A DNA stretch of 64,000 nucleotides, from assembly GCA_903813345.2 (NCBI GenBank), contig CAIIXF020000010.1:17245181-17309180 (forward strand), read 5' to 3'. Below the pieces are notes generated by a model. That model worked only from the letters and a program-made list of their open reading frames with translations, was not told the origin of the DNA and made no database searches. Positions within the stretch are counted from its first letter, which is position 1; the number at the start of each line of letters is the position of its first letter. Made by a program: the position numbers and the translations under genes. Shown here in pieces: positions 31,901 to 46,900 of this stretch. This stretch comes from Owenia fusiformis. Taxonomy: Eukaryota; Annelida; Polychaeta; Sabellida; Oweniidae.

Positions 31901-34900
31901 ATCGAATCTACTACAATAGCGATCAGTACTGACATATTCAGCAATAACATCGACGTAGAGACGATTGAGATATGCTTGACCTGCAAAAATTTAAATGATA
32001 GCTCTGCAGGGAAAAGCATTGTGAAACTAGCCATAAATAACCCTCCAAAATCTGGCAGTTGCCAAGTCTCGTGTGCAGATTCAATATCATTTGACGAATC
32101 AGTACTGTTTTCATGTAGCGGTTGGAGAGACAGTGATGGAATAAGTAGATACGAATTGATATGTAAGTTAATTAATTTTAATTTAAGCTCATGGGGTCAT
32201 TTCATTGTATCAACAATTTCAAGCACGAGACTCTCGCATGAGACTGTTAAAGTATTGGAGCCAAACGTTTACAATGCGAGGGCATATACTAAACGAATTT
32301 ATTGAAAAGATGTTGAACATCATTGGAAAGAATAACATTAATCCAGAAACTATTTTGTAAGAGTTTTTGCAAGGCTAGCAATGTGACTTTCAGGAGCTTC
32401 TACTTGGCTAATCATTTTGATATTGTACACAAAGTCAATTCCATGTCCGTTATGGCATATCGTTATTCTTATTTTAAGATCGCTAAGCACAGTTCCTAAA
32501 TCATATCGTATTTTGTTATTTTCACTTTTGTTTGTTACTTTGCTTTCAGTGTCAAATGAAGAAAGAAACATTACCAAACTCACCTATTCTGGCGTCAGCT
32601 CTTCGTTTACAACAAAACTTTCTCCTGGAAGCTGGGACATAAAAGCTCGAATATATGACACATTGGGAGCGTTTGTCGATAAAGTTATTAAGAAAAATGT
32701 GACTGTAAGTTGTTACTTGATAGTTTATGTTGATGAAATCGTATTAATTAAAATCTGTCAGTTCTGATTTTGTTTATTTTCTCTCTCTCTAGGTTTCACG
32801 CCCGAACTTTAAGGAAAACTCCACAGAATTGTTCAGACGCCTCAGTAAAGATATAGATGAAAGTTTATCAAATGGGGAGGAGAGTAACGTCCTCGCTCTT
32901 GCCGCTAGAATTGGTGAAGTTGTACAGCTCTCTGGTGAACAAGAAGCAGAAAGTAAAAATGTCCTTATTTCTAAAAAGCGCCAATTGTGAATTTTAAAAA
33001 CCCTTTTCATAAATAGGTCATCTATTTTTGTCAGAGATATATTCCAATATTAAGAAAGAAGCCACAATAAACGCCGGATAGACCCAACGCGACCCAGCTA
33101 TAACCAGTTAGACTATAAACAGATAGAATGTATTTAGAATTTGTTCATTTTATCATGAACATAAGTATATAAAAGAAATACGTGCACACTCTTAAGAGCA
33201 TGCCATGATGACTTTATACATTTGTTCTATTTTAGGTGTTAAATCCATCATATACAATGTTACTAAAATGTATTAAGAATTGATATGCTACTCTTTTATT
33301 TTAACTTCAGCGACGAATATAATTGGGCTAGTTTCCCCTCTTCCTGGATTTCATCAGGAACACAAAATAACGGTAAAGATAAAAGTGATTAGTGAGAGTT
33401 CATAAAAAGTTAACATAGTCACCTGGAGATCAACTGGAAACGAAGACATGATGTTTTCGTTCAACATGGTCGAACTTCCGATGGAAGAATTTCGTAATAA
33501 TTTTTGTTTTCTTGATTTTGTCACCTGTATCTATTGTCGGTTTTAGAAATAGATCAAGTTATTATTTAGATATTTACAAATCAGTTCCTTGCTTAGAAAA
33601 CGAAGACAGTTTTCCGTTTTCCCTTGTAGCAATGATATTATATGATTTTCAACGAAGACATTCTTAGGAGGGTCTCGTTTGCATTTGAAAGCACATTGTT
33701 GATATCTTGGAGGAAATGAACCTTTTTTGACTCTGCTCTACCTCTTTACTTCGTACATTTAGATATCATTGAAATGTTATGTCCTCGTTTCATGCTTCAA
33801 ATACCTATGTTCTGTCTTGCTTCAGAAATGTCCTGTTTCTCTGAGAAACTGTCCTTGTTTCTTAAGCCAGGGAATTGTTTTGTAATTATCCAAACAATAA
33901 CTGTATTTCTTAGGAATAGAAAAATTTCGTACATATGTACTTGAACCTACTATATGAACCCATCTACTACCCACGGGCCAAATAAGATAAGCCCCGTGGT
34001 GACAGGTCATCTCAACCCCAAGTAAACTCAACTCAGCCCATTAAACTCAACCTCAAGTCAAATCAACCCCAGTAAAACTCAACTCTGCTAAAACCCAACC
34101 CTAAGTCAACCCAATCCTGTAAAACTCAACCCCATTTATTTCTGCAATGTCTAGTTCTCTAGTTCATTTACTTTAATAATCAAGATTTTTGCATTTTAAA
34201 TGATACTCTGTTAAAATATTTGACAGACAGTCAAACATCTTTTAAAATTAAATTTTTGAATGTTAATGTATTAAAGAAATTATTAACGATCAATAGTTTC
34301 AACATGAAGGTATTACAACAAAAGAAACTTATTAAAAAAGAATCAAAATCGAGATAAAATGACGTTATGATAACCCCTCACTGATCCTTTATTGTTTTAC
34401 AGTTGCTGTTATCCTATTAGTCCCCTTTATTAGAAGGACCATGTTGATAGTTTGGAGCTTTGGAGATCGCGCTCATTATTAACTATGTACATGTCTTAGA
34501 ATGGAAATCAAAAATTGAAATAAAATTATTTTGATCAACGAACTAGGAGTTGAGTTTCAAAGGAGTTAAGTTGACTTGCGGCTGAGTTTTACAGGGGTTG
34601 AGTTGACTTGGGGTTGAGTTTTACTAGGATGAGTTAACTTGGGGCTGAGATGTCCAGAAAGCATTGATTAAAAGAAAAAAATCAAGCCCAGTCTTCGTTT
34701 CCAGTTAATCCTCAGTGATCCCCAGTTACATATTATGTATGTCCCATGAAATATTAAGCAGCATAGCCTAAATGAGGACATGTACATAAAACAAGTCAAT
34801 AAAGGATTAGACAATCCAACACGACAAAACAAATTTGTTACCAAACAGAACCGGACAAGACCATTTAGACAAGACAAGAGAAGACCATATTAGTGTGGCA

Positions 34901-37900
34901 GTAACCAACAAAACATGACTGTACTGATACCAGACAGAACAGGACAATAATCTGGTCGCGACAGGATAAAAAGACAATGACATGAGAATACAGGATATAA
35001 AAAGTCTGGACAAGGTGATGTGGGACAATGGCAAGTCCAACAAATAGGGTACAGGGGGACTTGGCACTTACATTAACGACAATGTGCACACCTGAAAGAA
35101 ATCTTCAAAATTCCCCAAAAATTATATTATTAACTATTTTTCACAGAGATATAGTAATTAAACAGTCAACTAATTAGTTTTAACCAAAACTATGTTTATA
35201 ACAGTTTAAATTAGTTAAGTTTTGGACAAGTACTCGTATGTGTACCGTTTATTTGTGTATTTGCGATTTGTTTGATATATATACATACTGGGTCGTTCAA
35301 TATGTTTGCGGAAAAATGCTCTCATTTCAAACATTTTTGATATTTTTTCATGAAATTTTCACATAACATACAAAAAATATCTGGTTTCTGATTCGTAAAA
35401 TATCAGAATCGCCTGGAAAATATGGTATTGAATTTTGGGTAGGCGGGACACTTTTTACGACACAAAATGTACCATTTAGAAACGCTTGAAAATGAGGCTT
35501 ATTCCCCTAGTACAGTGTACATGTACATTCTATATATATATTTTTTAATTTGTTCTCGTGTACATTACAAATGGTTAATGTAGAACAACTAAATGACATG
35601 CACCTACCCAAAAGTCAAGTTACCATAGTAACCATAAGTTTTGACCAATTAAAGTAGAAATGCTGGTATTTTACAAATCAATAACCAGATATTTTTTCAT
35701 GTTAGATGAAAATTTCATGAAAATATATTAAAAAACTTCAAAAATGAGAGCATCTTTCTGGGAACTTATTGAATGACCTGGTATGTAGACCTTTAATATT
35801 TGATTTCGACAACAGAATTTAAGCAAAGTACTCACAGAGGAACAAAGGGAGACATTAAGAAAATTAGAAGAAGATCGAAAACAGCACTCCCAGGTAAGAA
35901 GAAATGCAATTCATCTGGTGATTTCTGTAGGATAATAAATATGCAAAATAAGATCGACACTGGCATATCTATAAGAAAAACTTAATTACATAATTTTAGA
36001 TAATAGAAAGGGTTATTGGTGGTGTAGCGGAGCTTAACTATCAAAAAAGCCTGGAAATGGTTCAAACCCAGGGTAAAGTTCTCTCAGAGATGGTGAATGA
36101 TCCTTCTGTGTTATCATTCTTGAGCATGGTACGTTATATTTACTATAGACTTGATAAAAATTCTATGCACGATAGCTTATTAGTAACCTTTAACTTTCCC
36201 GGATTGTCTTACTGTACTTGTAGCTAATATGCCTTTAATGATTTACCATTGAAAACCACACATTTTCTTTATAGGACTTATTACAAGAGAAGTGTGACCA
36301 AATAAATGATGTTGTGACAACGTTGAAGAATGATTCTATTCAAATACCAAAAGAAAAAGTCATTGACATGCTAAAAATACAGACAAAATTAATGGCAGTG
36401 AAAGCAACGGTGTGTAATGGTGTTCATCCCATACTTATACCTTGGCCTCTGCAATAAATCTGTCCTCGAGACGTACATCACTCGGGATAATATACTGTAT
36501 AAGTGGTAATTTTGCCTAATCATTTAATTTGCCTATTTCCTAATTTTTGCCAGGTTCGGAAAATTAAATGTCGGAAATGTTGTCTTTATAATGTTATCCA
36601 ATGGGAGGTTTCTTGTTATTAGGAAAATTAAAATTAGGAAAATGATAAAATTTGACCATTCGGAAAATTAACCACTCGGATTAAATACCACTTATACAGT
36701 ATTATATTAGCTCCTGGATAATCCCAATATTTTGAACCTCATACAGGATAACTGGTATTCATTTTATGCATAAGTGGAACACAAATGATCCTATTTTAAT
36801 ATCGTAAGGAGTATTTATTACAATCTTATTGGATTTTAATGGTTCTTATCTATTGTTTGTTATTCGACTCATTGCTATACTTCATAACCAATATATTTTC
36901 TATATGTACCGTCCTACCAATATCCGACCGATACTACTAGTTCCATGATCTCTTTCCATCTATCTGGCAAGTCTGCCATTGCTCTGGCTGCAATGCGCAT
37001 CATGTTGCTCACATCTTCTGATTGTGAGTGCATTTTGACTCACCAAATTTTCTGATTTTTCACTTGCCTCATCTGATAATTGTATAACGGCAATAACGTT
37101 CTCACACTTCTCATATGTACATGTAATAGGCACTGCTGATTTGAAAATAGTGCTGGTAACTTGGATTTAGTTTACTCCTTTTTAGAAAACATATTCGTGC
37201 GTTTTAAACCATAAAAAATGTAAAAAATATACAATATATTAGACACATACAATGTAGACTAACAGCACCATACCACCATAAAGAAACGAACTATAATTCA
37301 CACATTTTTATTATTACAAAATACTATTTTTCCACAATGTAGAATCAATGCATCAATCTTTTGTAGGCGAATAACATCATAGCTGTCAGTCCATCGCTGA
37401 AAGATCAACAAGATGTTAAAGAGGATGATGAGGCAATGCACATAAATATGGACCCACTCAGTAAAGATATTGGTTCGTGGAGAATTTTATACAAGTCACA
37501 TTATCATTTTTCTTAATTTGCGGTAACACTAATATACTCGTATATTTACTGACTTTATACTTTATCAAAAATTCCTACATACTGGTACATGATACATTGG
37601 TCTAATTGAATACCAAGAGTGACAAACCACATTTTATCGCAGTTATACTTTTCTTTTTTCAATATTAGTTTAATGAGCACAAGTTGTGTATGAAATGAAA
37701 TTATTAGTACCTCAATTGAAATACTCAATCCTGATTGATAATTAAAAGTGAGCAATATGTACTGTTGACCGCTGCTAGGAACGACCGCAACTTTTGAAAA
37801 GTGATTTATATATTTTGGTTAAAAATGATAAAAATCTGAAAAAATATTGATTTTTTGGGAAAATCGTTTTGCAGAATTAATGAATTATTGAAAAAATCAA

Positions 37901-40900
37901 ACCACTTTCTAGGATATGATCTTCGACGGTTTAAAGTTTTTTTGCAAAAATATATCTTTATCCTTGTAATGATACTATTATTCGGACTAATAAAACAATT
38001 AAAATTGTTACCCTCTCTATTCGGTCAACTGTAAATCTCCGGTTTCGGTCAACTGCATGTACTTTCAAGGTATACAGTATTGTTATACACTTTTGCTAGT
38101 TGATCTTAAGTGAGGTCTACAACTGAATAATGTTCCCTGGTACTCACCTAGTTACGCTGACGTTACGTCAGCGTAACAAGATTGCAGAACTTCCGGGCTC
38201 TGTTTTCGATAAGATATTTTTATTTCTCGATTCTACACCACTTATAAGTCAAGTTGTGGACAACAATTTGGCTCAAAGTTAAGGAAGATAGTCTAGTTTG
38301 AGAATATACAGGCGGTTCTATGTTTGGTATATTAACGACGACGCAATTCACATATTTAGTCCCTCGCTTTTGCTACGTTGACGATCTTCATGGATATTGC
38401 CAACGTGAGCTCCATTAACTTTGAGCAAAATTACTGTCCACAACTTGACTTATTAGAGTGGTGTAGAATCGAGAAATAAAAAATATCTTACCGAAACCAA
38501 AGCCCGGAATTTCTTCCATCTTGTTACGCTGACTATCGTCAGCGTCATTACATGTAGGTGAGTACCAGTGATGTTACTTTGTAAGATTGGTAGTCAGTTA
38601 TACTGCGATATATTGTTTTCTCTTTTTAGATCCACAAAACGCCGATGATCAATATATAATGGCTCTAAAAAGGAAGGTGGCTGCTCAGGTATATATAGTC
38701 GAAACTTTTTACATTGACAATTTCGGACATTAACGTGTGTCTAACATTTCTTATTGTTTTAAAGGCCCCGTATGATTCACTATTTGTCGAACAAAAAGTT
38801 CTTCAAAACCCCCTTTTGAAATCAAAAATAAGTTTCGCAGATTACTCGTATAATTCGCGTAATTCGTTCACACACCACAACATATGGTCATTACTGTAGA
38901 AACGTATTTACTGTTTCATGAACTATATTTCTATTTAGAGGAAAAAAGTGGCTGTTAAAACAATGGAATACTCTGTGAATGCAGCTAATCGACTTGTGAA
39001 CTCATTAGTTGCAGAGGAGAAGGCTGTGGAAGTTGAAACCAACTATATGCGTCAAAAAGTCATGAAAACGAGCATAAATAGATTCATTAATGGTTATAGT
39101 TTTATTAATTAACAAAACTAGCGCGATGTTAAAATAGTACTCGTTTAATATAAAATTTCTCTTGAATATGTTTATAATTCTTCTTCTGCTAGATTATCAT
39201 TGATCTCATTTATATGCATTTTTACATATCTGAATATCTAGTTTTTCAATCATACTTTGTTTCACTTCTTACAAATACAATAATTCATACTATTATATAT
39301 TAAAAGTGGAATATACTCGGGCCTTCAAAATGGGTAAGATGTTAATCGTATAGAGGGTGTTCAGATAAGAAGATACATTTATTGTAGGTGAAGCATTCTC
39401 ATTCCCTAATGGGAGTGGAATAGTCTTTCCATTTCTGGAGGATATTTGCGCAAGTCCTTCCGCTCCGCTCAACTGCACCAACAATACCATTATAGGAGTA
39501 GTGGTATGGCACATTTATGTTACATTCTCGATTTTAGATTTATTATTGCTTTATAGTTTAAATTGATCATTTGAATTGTTAACTATTCATTCAAAAATAG
39601 GAATATAAGATTCAATGACTATTGCTAGACACAAACAAACATGCATTTATTACACTTCATTGTGTCAGGAAATGCTGAACTGCTGAAATGGCATAAATAA
39701 CTGTACTTTCCGAAATTTTGAAATATTGGTGGTCTGAAGAGAATAAATGCACATTTCGTTGTTCGTTATAAACAAATATAACACTAATTAGTACATATTT
39801 ACATTACTTATTAGATGTATCGTATTAATAAAATAATGATTTGAATTATTTTAGTTTCAAGAATACAGTTCGAATCCTGTTAAGGATGAAGATGATGAAA
39901 CAAGTCGTGAATCAGCTGTACCTGGATTGACCATCTTCAATGAAAATGGAACAGAAATTATTATCTCAAATCTTTCCAAACGAATCGAAGTAGAGATTAA
40001 GAATAAATTGCAAAAAGAGGAAATTGACAAAAAAGAGCACGTTGGTGTATTGAATCTTACTCGAAAATTTCCAGTTTCATACAGGTACATGATTGTACAA
40101 TGTAGAATAAACTAGAATATGTATTTTAGTGGATAATATATACAGTGGATTGCACATGTTAAAATCAGAGCAATGACTAATGAAGACAGGCCCAACGTCA
40201 TTCTTCTAGTTTTTGTTTGTTTTAGGAAGATTGAACTAGCCAGAACAGAATTGATAAGTGCCACATTAGAAATCAAAATAGGCCTGGAAAACAATACAGA
40301 ACAAAATGTAACAGCATACCTACGATTTGGTGATTTTCCAAAGATTGACAATGATTCTTATGCTGAACACGACAATGATTCATTTGTGGAAAATAAACCT
40401 GGTAACATTATTTTTAAAACTTTATAGATATATTGAAGGATGATACAATATAAGAGTAAATGCATCGTTTATATTATTTTTACAAATTGAATATAATTGG
40501 AAAATCTGCTTCCTACCTTTTTTGATTTCATTGTTCTTTTCATTGTCTGTATTAAAAAAATGTTGATCAAGTTTGTATTTATGAACATGGTAATAACGTA
40601 GCGTACAGCAAACGTTGGTGTACAGTATTTGTATATATCTATTTCCTTTTATTTGTTTATTTATTTATTTATTTTACATACTTACATTGCAGCTGGAAGC
40701 AACAATTCGTTGTTGTTTTTCTTCGACAATGATGAGATTGATACATATATGGACCTTTACAACACGACTGTAGTAAGGGTTCTGATTGTTAATGCTACCA
40801 GGGAATATTCGTTCAAATCTGCCAGACGAAGTTGTAGTAGTTTCGATAGCAAACTCAATGCTTTTACCTCTAATGGCATCCAGGTAAAAATCAGAATCAT

Positions 40901-43900
40901 TGTTTCATTTAATTATTTGATATTTACGCCATGGTTACCATATGCGTCACCTATCTATGTTGATTTATCAATTCCTTTTATCTAGGTTTTGCGACCACCA
41001 ACACTTTCAGGGATTGATGACACTGATGTCATCTGTCGCAGTTCACACCTGACATCGTTTTGCGGTGGATGGATTGTTGTGCCAAATACAATAGATTGGG
41101 ATTTTGTATTTTCCGGTTTCACTCTTGACAAAAATGTTACTTTGCTTGTATTTGTCGGTGTGATAAGCACGTTGTATTCAATTTTACTGATATGGGCAAG
41201 GCGGGCAGACAAGAAGGATATCGAACAGGTATGAAATACAGTTTTTGTATGGAATTGTAATTGTTGCTTCTTTTTAAATGACCAATATGAAGTTGAACAG
41301 TAATTTTGGTTATGTCAAGTCGTTGTTGTAAAAACATGGAGGTCAGATTGTATATATAATATAAAATAACATCGCAAAATCATTTGTAATAATTTTGAAA
41401 TCATTGGTAATATGTGGATGGCTAAACAATATGTTTGTCAAATTTCCTTAAGGTGGCCTTTAACGCAACCAATAGTTAGATTTGCCTGATATCGGGATCA
41501 AATCCGGGGCCAATGCATCAGGGGGAAAATTCTGTACCACTGAGCTATATCATTTATACTAATGCTGTAAATACACCATCTCAACCTGCTGTTTTGTTAA
41601 TATTCGTACACGCCACAACGTTAATTACATAAATAGATTATTTCATTTGTTTCAGCTTGGTTTGACGCCATTGGCTGACAATAATCCATCACACAACTAT
41701 TACTACGAGATGTATGTCTTCACTGGACTCAGGAAAAATGCTGGGACAAAATCAAGAGTACGTAAATATTGAGAGGGAGTACTAGCCAAATTCATTGATT
41801 CTAATTCAATTGGCCAATGCTAAACGGTTCAAATGATAAATGATCACAAATAGTGTTCCAAAGTACACGTTTGTATTCTTTAAAACAACAATGTTCAATT
41901 TATTATTACATGTATACATACAAGTCCTTGTGTATCCCCTTTACTATTGGGTTGAATGCATGTGTAAATGTTATTGTTGAACATAGGTTCAGTTCTTTCT
42001 GTCTGGTGAGAATGATGAAACTGAAGTGCGAACTCTATCAGATGACAAGCGACCAATATTGAGACGTGGTGGCACCGATGGATTTTTACTCTCCACCGAA
42101 AGGTAATAAAGAACACACCGGTTAATTTAGAAACTTAATTGAATGAAAGATTAAAAAAGAGGTAAGATGAGATAATGCGTTTTTCATTCGTTCCAGTAAA
42201 CGAATTTGTCATTCATTATAAATACTGCTACCTTTATCGGCTTGATTATTTATCCTATCCAAGTGAATATTAAGGTACATTGGTGTCGTCAGGTTGGAAA
42301 TAAATTAATCCCATCGTAATTTAATATACGAAGTAAGTCATAAGGAATACGAAATATGTATCCATTTTGTATAGAATTGAAGAACTGAATGGTATAAATA
42401 TTAATAATTGCGTCCAAATAGGGGTTAGAGGGTGAGAAAATATCAATGGAATGAAATTACAATGTCATTATGCAAAAATGCCCAAATTAGCTTATAATTC
42501 ATATATTTAGATCTCTTGGCGACTTATTATTCTGCCGGATATGGCACGACAATTCCGGAGAAGGGATGTATGCATCTTGGTATCTTAAATACATCCTAAT
42601 AAATGATGTACAGACACAAAAGAAATATTACTTCATATCAAATTCATGGTTTGCTGTTGAAGAAGGGGATGGAAAGGTAAGATATGATATCTTCCTTGGA
42701 TGTGAGGTTCTGTTACTTAAACTGGTCATGTCAGTAATATTAATGTCAGGATAATGACTGGTCAAATTGTAACATTCTGTCCTTCAAATATCTTCTTTTT
42801 TGCTCATTTTCGCTTTTGCTGTTTTAGACCATCTTTTACAGCTCTTTCAAATACCTTCCAGTTTTGCATGTAATTGGCGTTTACTTGGCATATAAGATGT
42901 TGGAGGTTTCAAGCTCTGTAGAGATTAAGAAATAGGTGTAAACCTCCATCGAAATAGATGTAACCTCCATTTTTTGTAGCTCGATAGACTTCTTCCGATA
43001 GCTGGTCGGGAACAAAAGGTCGATCCAAGTCATATTGTGCCGCATAATGTTCAGAAAAATATGGCAGATGATCATCTTTGGTTTTCTGTCATTGCAAGAC
43101 CACCAAAGAGCAGGTAAACATATTATTTAAATTTCATTTTTCTGTTTCAAATTAAAACATAAAAAATGTCTCCTAATGTTTTGGAAACGAAATAATATCC
43201 AGACAAACGATAACGGTGATATCAATAATAGCTACACCCAAACTGTACACATATTGATTAAATCACAAACGAACAAACAAACAAGCAAACAAACAAACAA
43301 ACAAACAAATATGAATATCAAACTGAAGTTCCCTTTTGAATGTTGGTGGTTGTTTATTTTAAACAACAAATACAGGGTGGTCTAAAAATTGTAACATTAC
43401 TTAAACTTAGGTAAAACAACATTTCTCTACTAAAATACACCAAAATATTATTGAGGATAGTTCATTCTAGTGTACATGGGCTGTAAAGTTCATAAATACA
43501 GCCTATCATGTTAATGGGTTTAACTAGCCAATTTTTGATATGCCTCCTCTATAAGTTCATATCTGGAACTCGGTTTATAGCTGTATCATTATATTCTTTT
43601 AAATGAAGCTTTAAAATAATTTCTGAAAAGCAGCATCAAAATTGACGAGTGTAAAGATAATTGGGTTCCAGCAAACATTTGCTACATCAATGCCTTAAAC
43701 TTGATTGCATCTTTAAAATTTGCAGATTTAAACAACTAAGATCAGTAAAATGTTGGACGTAATTAAGTAATTTAGAGGGGAAATAAATGTTCGTACAATT
43801 AACAAATGTTCCATTTTAACCATTCTGTAGATTAATTAATGTCAAGAATTGATGCTTTCTGTCGAATATCCATGCAGGTTCACAAGGGTGCAAAGAGTTT

Positions 43901-46900
43901 CGTCGTGCTTTTCTCTAATGTTGTGCACCATGGTAACAAATGCAATGTTCTACGAAAAGGATGACCCGTCATCTTCAAACTCTACTATCATTGGACCATT
44001 TAGCATTTCACCAGAACAGGTGACATTTCATTTCCATAGTCTACTATCTTATTCCATCTATTCCTTTAAGTGTATATCCAGGCTTTACGAGAATAAAAGA
44101 TGAATGATTGGTATCTAATTTTATTAGTGTCTATATCTCACCGTCAATGAGATTAAACATTCAAAAATACTTTCAAATTCTGATAATTCATCCAAAACGT
44201 TGCAAAGATATGTGAATTTCTTTAAATCAAAAGTTTTTTCAGTTGTCAATATTTCTAAATTAACACCCTCCGCGATCCGATTGTACATTATATTATCTCA
44301 ATAAAAGAACCCCTCGAACAATACAAGTTTATATGTCTGAACATATTATAAATAGTGTACACAATAATCAACAATCAATATTTTTTGTAGATCTCAATTG
44401 GGGTGATTTCAAATCTCATTGTATTTCCCGTGAGTATGCTGATAGTCCAACTTTTCCGGAGGTCACGTTTGAGAACGAAAAGGGTATCTCCTGTTCATGC
44501 TGCAATTCAAAAAATGCAGCAGTCGGATACATCAGTAAAGAATGATAGCGACTCAAATGGGAAAGATACTATCCTAAGTGAGGACACAAAGAGAGAGGAT
44601 ACTGAACAAACGATTGGAGAACATTGTCAAAACATGTCTGGTGTTAAGATTGTAATCGATAATACAGAGGATTTGGGCAGCCCTGAAGCGACATGTAAGT
44701 TATAGTTTACCAGTTAGATTGGGTAAATGTTATGTTTAAAATTGAACCACAACATAAGTTAACTGATGTAGGCCTATTATTGCACGCTCGTAAAAAAGGC
44801 TAACAATAAATCTGTTTTTTAATAGCCAAAACCCTATACCGAATCAACATTGTTATATTGCATATTATTACCACTTTTTATCTGATTACAGGTGAGTCGG
44901 ACCGGAAATCAGGAAATAAAAGATGGATGTTTCCTTGGTGGTGTAGATACGTAGCGTGGGCGCTTGTTGTTTTGACAACATTAGTGTCGGGATCATTCAT
45001 TATATTTTATGGTGTTCAATTTAAAGACGAGAAATGCAGGAAATGGATAACATCCATGCTTGTTTCCATGGTGATGTCCATCTTTGTGACACAGCCAATT
45101 AAGGTATTCATTTGCGACATACTGTGTTTAACACATTACGTCTCATATGTTGGTCATCCCTCTTCTGCAAAGGCTGCTTCAGAAAAGCATTCAAGTTGAA
45201 TATTTAACAATTTTGTAAAGATTGAATGAATTCCTATCTATTCTCTAATATCCTCTTTTATGTGATTTAGGTTCTGCTGGTGGCTATAATATTGTCAATG
45301 ATATGCAGATCTACTGATGATGAAGATGCCGGTGACGAGGAAGATGAAGAACAGCCAAATTTACAACAAGATGAAGAGTTGCTACATTCTTACACGACAG
45401 GTCTATCTATCAAATCTTGATTTTATATTCAATAACTTCATTTATTATTGTCGTATTTGAGAAATAAAGACCGAAGAACAGTGGTAATATAATTGGATAT
45501 ACCCCGCGGGGCTAGGTACAAATGTTTAATGTACCCCGAACGACAGAAGGGAGTGAGGGGTTCGAAAGCTTTTGTGCCTAGCCCTAAGGGGTGTGTAAAA
45601 TGTATTCGACGATATTACACCTGCTCTGGGGTCTATATTACGATTCGAACAGGAAAACTACCCGTACCCAAAATGTTTTGAATATTCATTATGGTTCGCC
45701 ATTACTACATCCCGCCGTTATGACGTAACACATTACTCGTATTACTAGGGGTATTGTTCGCGAATATACCCCGGGTGAAATGTTGACTTTGTTCACAGTT
45801 TATAGAAGGCATGAATACAGTCATGTTCGAATCTATATTATGTACTGGGGACTCTTGGGGAATAAAATAATGACAAAATTGCTTGAATTTGTAAATTTGA
45901 ATGACATATTCATTGGGATCCTCTTTTGGCACGTTAAAAGTACTCTACTATACAAACGATTTGGATTACATATACTTGCCTAACATGTCTTTTCGAATTA
46001 TATCAATTATAAGCGTTGTTCGCAATTTGTAGATGGATATATTGCAAGCAAAACCAAGTGTCTGTACACTCCCTTAGATCAGAAATATCTTGAGGATGCC
46101 AAAGAAAAACGACTGAAGCAATTGAAGATGTATACTATTCTTTATGAAGTGACTCTGTACTCCATATTTACTTTCATCTTAATCATCATCAGCTACCAGC
46201 TTCGAGATCCTAGCGCCGCTCATGCAATACAAAATATGGAGAATCAATTCATCAAGGTTAAACCGATGAATATGTTTGCAAAGGTACGTCTTTTACTCAC
46301 ATTTATATACTATGGAAGGTCAATATGTACCATTAATAGTCATTAGTGTCAAAAGGAAAGGATCAGAAATTGTTACAGAACAAAGCAAGAAAAGGAAAAC
46401 ATCTATGTGCACACCAGTCATAAAGACAGCAAACCCCAACTATCCTAATATAAACCGTGATCTAACGTGAAAGAAACAATATACCCTCTTCCCTCGCTAG
46501 AATGGTACGAGCAAAATCGTATTATATTCAAGCTACCGTTGTAAATCAAGAACTATTATCTTTGTGTTTTAAAGTTAAGAAGCAATCACTCGAACATATT
46601 TTTCAACTACACGAACTCTGTTGCCATCAAGAATCTCAGAGCTGGATATTGGTATAATGGGGGACCTCCCTTTGGCCAAAGAGGCTTCACGGGAGACAGA
46701 GTCAGTCGATTAATGGGCTATGCTACACTTCGACAAATACGCGTGAAACCAAAAGACGGTGAGACTTTATCATGCTAAGTTGCATCTTATCCACTAAAAG
46801 ACCCATGGCAAAATGCAAAACATTTTAAACAATTTAATAAAAGCAAACTGGGTTCGACATTGTTTTTCTCTTAAACCAGTTATTGAAAACATTCTGTAAA

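Noticed and set aside
34807-35089. Overlapping minus-strand open frames with Leu/Cys-rich products
   Set aside because: They arise from the low-complexity GACAAGACC-type tract and frame-shift into each other.
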